Assembly (NCBI GenBank): GCA_903813345.2
Contig: CAIIXF020000002.1
Location: forward strand, 30,746,926 to 30,810,925
DNA: 64,000 nucleotides
Source: Owenia fusiformis
Lineage: Eukaryota > Annelida > Polychaeta > Sabellida > Oweniidae
Direction: 5' to 3'
Shown here in pieces: positions 48,001-57,512 of this stretch. Both the position numbers and the translations under genes were made by a program. The notes under the pieces were generated by a model, which saw only the letters and a list, made by a program, of their open reading frames with translations, was not told where the DNA came from and ran no database searches. The stretch's first letter is position 1; every line of letters starts with the position of its first letter.

Positions 48001-49500
48001 CACCTTTCATTCCAGGCGGCCCTTGTTCGCCTCGCTCTCCTTTAGACCCTGCTACCAAGAATATCATTTCTGTGGTAATGGTAAATAGACCGGTTGTTGT
48101 AGCTTCTGTTGTTATTTCTGTTGTCATGGCGTTTGTTGTCATAAACTCAGTTTTCTCTGGTGTAAGAACACTTGTTGTCATAGCCTCTGTCGTTGTCTCT
48201 GTTGTCATGGTATCTGTTATCTTAGTCTCTGTCGTTGCCTCTGTTGTCATGATATGTGTTGTTAGAGTCTCTGTCGTTCCATTTGTTGCCGCAGCATCTG
48301 TTGTCATCATCTCTGTCGTTGCCTCTGTCGACATGCCATCTGTTGTATGAGTCTCTTCCGTTGCCTCTGTTGTCATGGCATATGTTGTAATCATCTCTGT
48401 ATTTGTCTCTGCCGTCATGCCTTTTGTTGTCCGAGTCTCTGTCTTTATGTCTGTTGTCATGGCATCTGTTGTCATTATCTCCGTCGTTGCCTCTGTTGTC
48501 ATGAAATCTGTTTGAGTCTTTGCCGTTGTTTCTGTTGTCATGACATCTGTTGTCATCATCTCTGCCGTTGCCTCTGTCGTCATGCCATCCGTTGTTTGAT
48601 TCTCTGTCGTCGCATTAGTTGTCATCGTCTCTGTCGTTGCCTCTGTCGTCATGCCGTCCGTAGTTTGAGTCTCTGTCGTTACCTCCGTTGTCATGGAATC
48701 GGTCGGTAAAGCCTCTGTAGTCATAGCATCTGTTGTCATAGTTGCCTCCGTCGTCATCGCATATGTTGTCATGACTTCTGTTGTTGCCTCTGGTGTACTT
48801 GCATCTGTTGTTATAAAGTTTGTCGTTGCCTCTGTCGTCATGGAATTCGTTGACATAACTTCTGTTGTCGTTTCATCAGTTGTGAGATCAGAGGTTTTTG
48901 TTTCCTCTGTAGTTGTTTCTTGCCCAGGAGTTGTTTCCAATGCAGACGTTGTTTCAAGCGTTGATAAAGCTGTAAAGTTATAAATGCACGTTTTGATCTT
49001 AAAGTTTCTATCCCTCGAGTTATACAATAAGCAAATATCATATGAATGGTAGCTGGTATGAAAGTTATGAACTCTAGATCTAATCCATAATAGAGAGTTT
49101 GTAGTATTAATATTAATTTTTTGCACAGTTCAATTCAATTTATTTATTTCATAATTCTTATATAATATACACTATAAAAACAAGCCGCTAGACACCCTAG
49201 TGGGTATACGTTGCGGTTTAACAGAAATCATTAAAATGACAACTAGACTACATATAAAAGAAAACACTTATAATTAATTTGGAAAACTATTATTAAGTCG
49301 TGGTCTTTTGGAGAAAAAGAATATAGAGAAACAGAAAAACATCACTATTCAGCAACTACAGTATATGTGACATTGCTTTGTTGGTCAGCTTCTCTCTCCA
49401 TATTTCAATAATATTCAAAGTAATGACTTGTACGTCAGTGATCCTCCCACAAAATTAAGGAAATGGTTTACCTTCAGTGGTCTCCAACAGTGCTGTTACT
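44153..49500 (-). CDS. Mucin-like / collagen / EGF transmembrane protein, 5' end in gap
   Basis: Nine exons on the minus strand (gap-49472, 48969-47951, 47784-47676, 47437-47261, 47098-46961, 46567-46445, 46038-45916, 45515-45396, 45036-44153) join in frame and give the last 900 or so residues of a membrane protein. From the N-terminal side: about 300 residues of Thr-rich mucin-like repeats, about 53 Gly-X-Y triplets with a single interruption, two complete calcium-binding EGF modules, one incomplete EGF, a transmembrane helix, and a tail of about 250 residues. All introns are phase 1 except one of phase 0 within the collagen region, the pattern of exon-shuffled extracellular proteins. It would sit at the cell surface as a glycosylated, probably trimeric stalk. 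The signal peptide must lie in or beyond the N gap. I know no named protein with this order. Confidence 0.88.
45396..45515 (-). CDS. Incomplete EGF module 3
   Basis: This 120-base phase 1-1 exon encodes DKNECEMNGICAAGETC, then INGYGEYDC and MVNPTIPTATSNVA. Only four cysteines are present; the last pair is replaced by a Pro/Thr-rich juxtamembrane link. It may be a shortened EGF or a distinct four-cysteine fold. Confidence 0.88.
45916..46038 (-). CDS. Calcium-binding EGF module 2
   Basis: This 123-base phase 1-1 exon encodes DVNECNINNGGCQHICFN and ends LAPNGWTCS, with six cysteines and the calcium-binding N-terminal motif. The donor is TTCAG|GTGAGG. Confidence 0.93.
46445..46567 (-). CDS. Calcium-binding EGF module 1
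   Basis: This 123-base phase 1-1 exon encodes DVDECIEGTDGCSQGCVNS and onward to GYELDSDGKTCI, with all six cysteines. The DVDE start and the Ser-Phe before the fourth cysteine match calcium-binding EGF modules. Confidence 0.92.
46961..47098 (-). CDS. Collagen-like exon 4
   Basis: This 138-base phase 1-1 exon encodes thirteen triplets from GVNGSTGAQG to GLTGIIG, then a short non-collagenous link NISVLT before the EGF modules. It includes Gly-Glu-Pro and Gly-Leu-Lys triplets suited to proline or lysine modification. Confidence 0.88.
47261..47437 (-). CDS. Collagen-like exon 3 with one interruption
   Basis: This 177-base phase 1-1 exon encodes about 17 triplets. The repeat is broken once at GPEPNITKG, which introduces an NIT glycosylation sequon and probably a flexible kink. 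The donor is CCTG|GTAGGT. Confidence 0.88.
47676..47784 (-). CDS. Collagen-like exon 2
   Basis: This 109-base exon begins in phase 0 after CTTGACAG and ends in phase 1. It encodes twelve Gly-X-Y triplets (GLEGLRGDNGTRGDNG...). Several NGT/NGS steps are potential N-glycosylation sites within the helix. Confidence 0.88.
47951..48969 (-). CDS. Thr-rich mucin-like repeats running into collagen triplets
   Basis: This 1,019-base exon starts in phase 1 after ATAACTTTACAG and ends in phase 0 at GATCAG|GTAAAG. About 300 residues are imperfect repeats such as MTTEATTEMMTTDAMTTE, a dense O-glycosylation substrate. A short hydrophobic link (MIFLVA) leads straight into GSKGERGEQGPPGMKG and eight more triplets without an intron. 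A cryptic acceptor (TTGGTAGCAG) just before the first Gly is possible. Confidence 0.88.
49131..49471. other. Intron sequence beside the N gap
   Basis: AT-rich sequence upstream of the mucin-like exon. CAATTTATTTATTT at about 49134 resembles the AT-rich tails of non-LTR elements, but no element can be delimited. The N gap occupies 49501-50000. Confidence 0.45.
49472..49500 (-). CDS. Mucin-like exon, truncated by N gap
   Basis: The 29 visible bases end in ACTGAAG|GTAAAC and read VTALLETTE in phase 1. The next exon begins ALSTLETTSALETT, so the two share a repeat motif across the junction, which supports the join. The 5' part is hidden in the gap. Confidence 0.65.
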
Positions 49501-50000
49501 NNNNNNNNNNNNNNNNNNNNNNNNNNNNNNNNNNNNNNNNNNNNNNNNNNNNNNNNNNNNNNNNNNNNNNNNNNNNNNNNNNNNNNNNNNNNNNNNNNNN
49601 NNNNNNNNNNNNNNNNNNNNNNNNNNNNNNNNNNNNNNNNNNNNNNNNNNNNNNNNNNNNNNNNNNNNNNNNNNNNNNNNNNNNNNNNNNNNNNNNNNNN
49701 NNNNNNNNNNNNNNNNNNNNNNNNNNNNNNNNNNNNNNNNNNNNNNNNNNNNNNNNNNNNNNNNNNNNNNNNNNNNNNNNNNNNNNNNNNNNNNNNNNNN
49801 NNNNNNNNNNNNNNNNNNNNNNNNNNNNNNNNNNNNNNNNNNNNNNNNNNNNNNNNNNNNNNNNNNNNNNNNNNNNNNNNNNNNNNNNNNNNNNNNNNNN
49901 NNNNNNNNNNNNNNNNNNNNNNNNNNNNNNNNNNNNNNNNNNNNNNNNNNNNNNNNNNNNNNNNNNNNNNNNNNNNNNNNNNNNNNNNNNNNNNNNNNNN

Positions 50001-51344
50001 ACAGGGTTTTGAAATATCTTGCCTGATGACCTTACAGGGTTACTGCAGCTAGGCAGCTACACGAATATCGCAGCTCGAGATTATTTAGAAGAATGAGTAA
50101 GAGTACGAATGAGTATTTAATGAATGAAAATTTCTGATGAATGTACATACACTGTGTAGTTCGTTTTCTGTGGTTGTCTCTGGGAATTGATTATACATAC
50201 CACAGGTCTCTTCCAGGTTACAGACTTCGAGAGACAATCTTACACTCATGAAAACCTATATACATAATCCAGATTGCAGTCTAAACATGTCAACGTGATT
50301 AAGGTTGACGTCAAATGGCAAAATTCTCAAATTCCTGAAAGTAATTTCCCATATTGGAACATTCAATTGTCACACTGTTTCTCCGCATCAGGTATGTTAA
50401 TTATAGTTCATTAACATGCAACCAATGTAAAAATAATGCGGCACTTAATCAGAGTAGATGTTCTGTTATTTCAGGTAGATGATTGGATACAGGTACTTAC
50501 CGGGGATTTTAGATGATAATCGGTTACCATGACTACCTCCGTCTGTGTATTTCTATCATCACCGCTACAAGGATGCGCCGAGGGTTGACTTTACAGCACC
50601 TGCGGAAGATCAAAATGACAATGTAGTTAAATGTGCTGTACCAAATGACACTGGTTACATATCTGTTTTTCCACATTTAATTTGCAAGGAATTATGGCAT
50701 GTAAAAATAAAATCTAGCCATTCGCTTTCTAGTGAGATAATTCAAGTCGATGAATCTCCCAGGACCCATTCTGAGATATTGGGCAAATATCTTGTCAGGC
50801 ATCTTGTCAGTTGTTCTACGGCGACGATGTGTAGACATGTAAGCACTGTAGCCAGCTAAAGTCATTTGGTTGCAAGTTTGGTATAAGTGCAACATATATA
50901 AGGATCTTGTCTGTCAATTGATTTTTAGATATAAGCGTATGTAAATGTAAGGTCACATCGTTTCAGATGCTGTTCATTTTGTTGCGTCTTTGTTCGACTT
51001 TTTCGATTTTATTTTTGATAATTAATTTTTCTTGTTTGAATTTTTACTTTTCAAATCAACCTTTTAAATTTTTGTTAAATCTTTTTAAGTCTCAAATTCA
51101 TATTTTTGTTTGATATTGCAGTTTTCAATGTGAAAATTGGACAACCGTGTGCATAAATGTAATTATAATCTGGTCCAGATCTCCATGTATTGTTATAATT
51201 CAGACGTAATTCGGGACCAACGTTTTGGATGTGTTTAAGTGTTTAACTGTACGTAAAGTAGAGTTGAAACTCTTCAGAGGAACTTACATCCGTCATTCAT
51301 AATCAAACAAATGACAAGAATGCTACAAAAATATTTATCTAATA
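50001..51344. other. Stretch upstream of the mucin-collagen-EGF gene, gene content uncertain
   Basis: The missing 5' exons of the minus-strand mucin gene could lie here. A candidate is 50201-50248 (minus): an ATG-led peptide MSVRLSLEVCNLEETC ending in a phase 1 donor, TGTG|GTATGT. Another donor is CCCCG|GTAAGT at 50499. Neither can be joined across the gap, so they are not listed as exons. Open frames on both strands at 50545-50895 look like chance. Confidence 0.35.
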
Positions 51345-53262
51345 GAGGTATTCTCGTAATGTGATGGTTGACGAAATAAAAGAACCCGAACTTATTGATA
51401 ACACGATACTAAATGCTATGTGGAACAGCAATAGAATTCGAGGTACTCTCGTAATGTGATGGGTGACAAAATAAACAAACTTAAACGAATTGATATTTTT
51501 AACACGATGCTAAATGCTATGGAACAGCAACAGAATTCGAGGTACTCTCGTAATGTGATGGGTGACGAAATAAACAAACATAAACGAATTGATATTTCTA
51601 ACACGATTCTAAATGCTATGGAACAGCAATAGAATTCGAGGTACTCTCGTAATGTAATGGCTGATGAAATAAACAAACTTAAACAAATTGATATTTCTAA
51701 CACGATTCTAAATGCTATGGAACAGCAATAGAATTCGAGGTACTCTCGTAATGTGATGGGTGACGAAATAAACAAACTTAAACGAATTGATATTTCTAAC
51801 ACGATACTAAATGCTATGGAACAGCAATAGAATTCGAGGTACTCTCGCAATGTGATGGGTGACGAAATAAACAAACTTAAACGAATTGATATTTCTAAAA
51901 CGATACTAAATGCTATGGAACAGCAACAGAATTCGAGGTACTCTCGTAATGTGATGGGTGACGAAATAAACAAACTTAAACGAATTGATATTTCTAACAC
52001 GATTCTAAATGTTATGGAACAGCAACAGAATTCGAGGTACTCTCGTAATGTGATGGGTGACGAAATAAACAAACTTAAACGAATTGATATTTTAAACACG
52101 ATACTTAATGCTATGGAACAGCAATAGAATTCGAGGTACTCTAGTAATGTGATGGCTGATGAAATAAACAAACTTAAACGAATTGATATTTCTAACACGA
52201 TTCTAAATGCTATGGAACAGCAATAGAATTCGAGGTACTCTCGTAATGTGATGGGTGACGAAATAAACAAACTTAAACGAATTAATATTTCTAACACGAT
52301 TCTAAATGTTATGGCACAGCAACAGAATTCGAGGTACTCTCGTAATGTGATGGGTGACGAAATAAACAAACTTAAACGAATTGATATTTTAAACACGATA
52401 CTTAATGCTATGGAACAGCAATAGAATTCGAGGTACTCTAGTAATGTGATGGCTGATGAAATAAGCAAACTTAAACGAATTGATATTTCTAACACGATTC
52501 TAAATGCTATGGAACAGCAACAGAATTCGAGGTACAGAAACTTAAACGAATTGATATTTCTAACACGATACTAAATGCTATGGAACAGCAACAGAATTCG
52601 AGGTACCGAAACTTAAACGAATTGATATTTCTAACACGATACTAAATGCTATGGAACAGCAACAGAATTCGAGGTACTCTCGTAATGTGATGGGTGACGA
52701 AATAAACAAACTTAAACGAATTGATACTTCTAACACGATTCTAAATGCTATGGAACAGCAACAGAACTCGAGGTACTCTCGCAATGTGATGGGTGACGAA
52801 ATAAACAAACCTAAACGTATTGCTATTTTTAACACGATGCTAAATGCTATGGAACAGCAACAGAATTCGAGGTACTCTCGTAATGTGATGGGTGACGAAA
52901 TAACTTAAACGAATTGATATTTCTAAAACGATACTAAATGCTATGGAACAGCAACAGAATTCGAGGTACTCTCGCAATGTGATGGGTGATGAAATAAACA
53001 AACTTAAACGTATTGATATTTCTAACACGATACTAAATGCTATGAAACAGCAACAGAATTCGAGGTACTCTCGTAATGTGATGGGTGACGAAATAAACAA
53101 ACTTAAACGAATTGATATTTCTAAAACGATACTAAATGCTATGGAACAGCAACAGAATTTGAGGTACTCTCGTAACGTGATGAAGACGAAATAAACAAAA
53201 TTGAACTTATTGATATTTCTAACACGATTCTAAATGCTATGGAACAGCAATAGAATTCGAGG
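51345..53262. repeat. 99-bp minisatellite, about 19 copies
   Basis: A 99-base unit recurs from 51345 to 53262, each with GAATTCGAGGTACTC. Spacing is exactly 99 for most units, with two 71-base units (52523-52664) and one 94-base unit. Because 99 is divisible by three, one frame stays open on each strand: a plus-strand 33-residue unit (MEQQQNSRYSRNVMGDEINK...) and a minus-strand frame of 359 codons. Many plus-strand units have TAG in place of CAG, and the 71-base units break frame. I treat it as non-coding satellite DNA. Confidence 0.93.
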
Positions 53263-54118
53263 CATAATCGGAATAAAAAAAACTCTTAAATCAACAAAGC
53301 TTTGTTAAGTACTTACCTTCTTAATCTCTTAATTGTGTCCTATTTAGGGCATCAAGCCCGACAAAATATAATCCATTTGTCACTGTAATTCAAAATGTAT
53401 GTTCACCAGGACCTCTACTTTTTACGAATTTTAGAAAAAAACATGTTTTTTTAGAAAACATTTGCATTGTATTTGGCAATCTCGAGAATCAATATTCAAG
53501 ATACCATGTACGTTATGCAATCTCTTAAGTTGTATTAACTGCAACAGTTATTTCAAAAATTGAGGACATGCTCGTAATTCCGGTAGTAACACAAGTTTTA
53601 AATTGAAAACGACAGCATATAAATTGTTTAATTATATCTAAGATGGATCGTTTTGATTCCAATCTGCGGTATCGTTCGTTGACGAAATCACACTTAAAAT
53701 ATAAAATCACGCTTTTCCAAATCAATAGCTGATATATATCCTGTTCATATTGGATCACTTCCCAGCTCTTCTACTCTGTCCGATAGCTGACTCCTAGTTT
53801 TAATAAATCGATCCCAATGAAACAAACAGGATAAAGTCATTGGGAAAACGACGTTTATAAACAAGAAATCTTTCCACAGACTCCATTATTCCCTAGATGA
53901 ATCAAATCACAAGCTAATGGGAAACATCTCACTGATACAAGGAGACACATCAATCCAATCACAATGCGTTTCTATAAATTGTTAGTTTGCGCTGTATGGA
54001 AGAGGGGGAAAAACCCAAGAGCTTAGAGATGACAGACATAATTGCGTCTTGCTTACCACCTTCGTTTGTCCGAATTTTCATCGGCTACTTTCCAAATAGC
54101 ACACATCGTTGTCATGTT

Positions 54119-54419
54119 TTAACCTCTTGAATACCAGCCTCTAAAAAGGGTTTGAAACCAGAGCATTTTTCATTTTCTGCTAGTTTTCTGGATATTTACA
54201 TCTAAAAACACTATGTTTGATATTTGATTTCATAAGAATTGTAAACATAGACCCATTACATACATTCTAAAACATAAATTGTGAAGATTGGATAAAAAAT
54301 GCCAAAGTTAGAGCAGTTTTAGTAAAAAATTCTGTGACAGATATATCTGTCGCTCTTGGTTCCAAATGGATTTTATTTGTGACAGATATATCCGTCATTC
54401 TGGGTATTCAAGAGGTTAA
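54119..54419. mobile_element. piggyBac-type MITE with TTAA duplications
   Basis: The element (54123-54415, 293 bp) is bounded on both sides by TTAA (54119-54122 and 54416-54419). Its ends CCTCTTGAATACC and GGTATTCAAGAGG are inverted repeats. TTAA target duplication is specific to piggyBac-type elements. The inside carries two copies of GTGACAGATATAT(C)(T/C)GTC, themselves palindromic, but no transposase. Confidence 0.85.
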
Positions 54420-56120
54420 TCGGTATTAGCATATTCCTTACATCTTTCTTCATCTTGATGTGAAATAACAAGCAATGATATTGGTTCACATCCCAGATAA
54501 TACTTCTCAAGCATTTTTAGAAAATGTTGAAATCGACATTGGATGACGTCATTTGTCTGTCGATTTGACCAATTAGCGACTTTGTCTTCTCAATAAACAG
54601 TTACATTATAGACATGTCTTCTCTGAACCCGGGGTTTTCCTCCCTCTTTCTTTATAGAGTCAAGCATATTGTATGCCTGTAATCTCCAATTTACACGCTC
54701 TCGCGACGTAGATGTCGTATAATGAAACGGAGATTCTGATATGAAATTAAGAGATAAGAATATACCGGCAATGGGCGTCGGCTTATACTGAGAAACCGGA
54801 TGCACAATAAACAAGAATCTAATACAGTGATAATGATTTGCATTAATGTAGAACAACCGTCCTCCATCTAGAAATGGCATCTCTTTCCTGAAACTAAATG
54901 TATTCTCTGACACTGTACTGAAGAATCTGAACAGAGAACACGTTAATTAAAAAACATTGACATTTTTGTTTTCACCTAGAAATTGAGATAACTGTTGTGA
55001 TTGAATAAACGTCTGATATGTCCTTCGGTTTATATATACATTGTACGAATCATTTTGCTCCTCTGACTGAACTAGCAAATGTGATCGATATACATGACAT
55101 TGTCATTAGACCTCGACTTAGAAGCATATCAAGGCCAGTGGTTGTCAAGCGTACAAACTGAGGTAACATTGAAGAATTCAACTACCGGCTGGCGGATTAA
55201 CCTACTATTTATGGTAAACTATTGTAAATATAAATGGTACCTGCCACTATTCCGTTTATATTTAAATGAGCTGGCCATGAAAAGAACGTTCAACCGTCAG
55301 CCGGCTGTCAAATTCGTGAATGCTACTTGAGAACTTCGACAAACATGACCGTCATGTTCAAAAAACTAATAAATGCAGCTACATTTATAAACAGGCAAAC
55401 GACTTTAGAAGCAGGGAATGGTACTTTAAATACTTGTGTATTTTTTATTTGCAAAATAAAGTGGATTCAATAATACTTTCTAATCAAAATAGTTTTTTAA
55501 GCCATGGTTGAGTTAACGTTGTTTTCTCGAGCATTTTTCGCTCAGTAAATATGGTAAGTGCTTTTAGCCTAGCATTGTCTCACAAAATATGATACCGACA
55601 ATTATATTTTTTAAAATACCGCGACATAGGGACGTTCTTAAAATAAAAACTAGCAAAAATATTTCGACTATGTCACCACTTCAATAATTGACTTGACAGA
55701 GATGGATTAAGAAACTATACAATTCAAATCGTGATGATATATAACACGCTTTGACGATCGATATTTAATCCAAAGAAAAATACATTGATCTTGCGGGGCT
55801 TTGTATCATGACCACTTGGGGGGAAATATTCCGATAATTGATCAGTTATCTGTCCCTAGGCTCAGCTTTTATCAGAACTGAATTATCAAAAATTCAATTT
55901 TAGGAGATTTTTTTACATCTTCTACAAAAAATCTTTGATTTAGCAAAATTAGTTGAAACATTAGTTTTTGGAAAAATGGAGTTGTTTGCAAAAACGTTTG
56001 TTTTATTTTTCCAAGAGTGTGAAAAAATTGAAAACACAACGCCGGTTAATTTGTAATTTCTCTTAGACTAATACATATGAATAACAGTCAGGTGTTTATC
56101 TTATACTTAGTAGTGTTATA
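54420..56120. other. Gene-free stretch
   Basis: No coding region is supported; open frames at 54590-54913 and 55094-55511 have no recognisable content and no splice partners. The sequence is AT-rich. Confidence 0.5.
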
Positions 56121-57022
56121 GGGAAATAACATGCGGGAATATAATCGATATCTGAGGTGAGCGGGTGATATACAGAGATTATCCTATATGAGGTTCAGGA
56201 TATTGGGATTATCCCGAGGCCAATATAATATATCTGCCCGAGGAGCAGTGTGCCCCGTTAAAAAATCAAATATTTGAACAGGAAAATCCGGCTACAGACA
56301 AGAATAAAAAACTGGACATGAATATTTTAAAATAATTAGACGATTGGTTGCAACAATTGAACAATTTGATTGGTATGGGATAAACAGATCATCCTATAGT
56401 CGGTTCAGGATATTGGGATTATCCCTTGGCCAATATCTCTATTTATCCCATACTTGGACGTGTTACAGGTACATAAAGCCGGTTTGTAAAAACTTATATT
56501 TTCATCAGCGGGCAGATATAGCTTTACGTCCCGCTCCGAGCGGGCAGATATACTATATCTGCCCGCTACGTCATAATCGCTGTTCCCGTATTGGTTCTTT
56601 TTTTGTAACGTTCGCATACTGTAAACGACAATGGAGAAAAACGCAGACAATCTCGACCTGTTTGATGCTTTAAAGAAGGGAAGGAGCAGTGTACCGGCGT
56701 TAATAATCAAAGATTTGAATAGGAAAGAAACAGGAATACAAAACTGGACATGAATATTTTAAGAATATTCCACGGTTGGTTGCAAAGTTTCTGAACTTTG
56801 GCAAATTGAACTATGTGATTGGTATGGGATAAACAGATCATCCTATAGTCGGTTCAGGATATTTGGATTATCCCTTGGCCAATATAATTGACCTACGGCC
56901 CTCGGGCAGATATATTATATTGGCCTCGGGATAATCCCAATATCCTGAACCTCATATAGGATAATCTCTGTATATCACCCGCTCACCTCAGATATCGATT
57001 ATATTCCCGCATGTTATTTCCC
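56121..57022. mobile_element. Foldback element with 120-bp inverted ends and internal repeats
   Basis: Bases 56121-56240 (from GGGAAATAACATGCGGG) are repeated inverted at about 56900-57022 almost without change. Inside, a 69-base segment is directly repeated (56369-56437 and 56818-56886), a second segment (GGAGCAGTGT...) is duplicated at 56243 and 56684, and CGGGCAGATATACTATATCTG is a palindrome at about 56550. A short frame starting at 56632 (MEKNADNLDLFDALKKG) may be a remnant of the element's gene. The class is unknown. Confidence 0.75.
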
Positions 57023-57267
57023 TCAGATATACCCTGTATCAAAAATCTCCCATTGAATAACCTCTTATATATATTGTTTTGTCGATAAACTGCTGGTCAC
57101 TGATATTCGCTTTGCTCACTTATGTTGATATTGATTGCAATTTTTCTAGTAAAAATGATATAAAGAAAGATATTACAATAGGGTGTTCAATAAGAAACAA
57201 TTGAAGGGTGTAACCTTTTCGATTTCTCACTCACTTTTCTTACAGGTACTTTAATCTTATTGTATTA

Positions 57268-57512
57268 ATAGAGATATTTCCCAACTCACTTATCATATTT
57301 ATTATTCCCGTATCACGTGTAACTTATGAAGCGTTTGATTACGTCATCATTTGTTGCGCAGCTCTTTATGTCCATAAGTGGGATATATAAGATCACATTT
57401 ATAGACGTATAGAGCTACGCAATAATTGATGGCGTAATTAAACGCTTCACAATTTACGCGTTATATGGGAACAATAAATAATGCTATAAGTGAGTTGTGA
57501 AACCTCTCTATT
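57268..57512. mobile_element. Palindromic MITE
   Basis: About 115 bases at the left (AATAGAGATATTTCCCAACTC...) pair imperfectly with the right arm ending CCTCTCTATT. Shared landmarks are AACTCACTTAT, GAAGCGTTT(G/A)ATTACG and GTAGCTCTAT or GCAGCTCTTT. No frame and no clear target duplication. Confidence 0.65.

Noticed and set aside
48072-48983. Plus-strand Val/Ser- and Cys-rich frames
   Set aside because: They are antisense shadows of the Thr-rich repeat exon, where the repeat keeps several frames open.
49428-50052. Long plus-strand frames crossing 49501-50000
   Set aside because: Same N artefact; the real signal at this edge is a minus-strand mucin exon.
51416-52495. Minus-strand frame of 359 codons encoding hydrophobic repeats
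   Set aside because: It is the open frame of a 99-bp satellite; the plus strand is equally open in parts, units of 71 bp break the frame, and there is no splice or start context.
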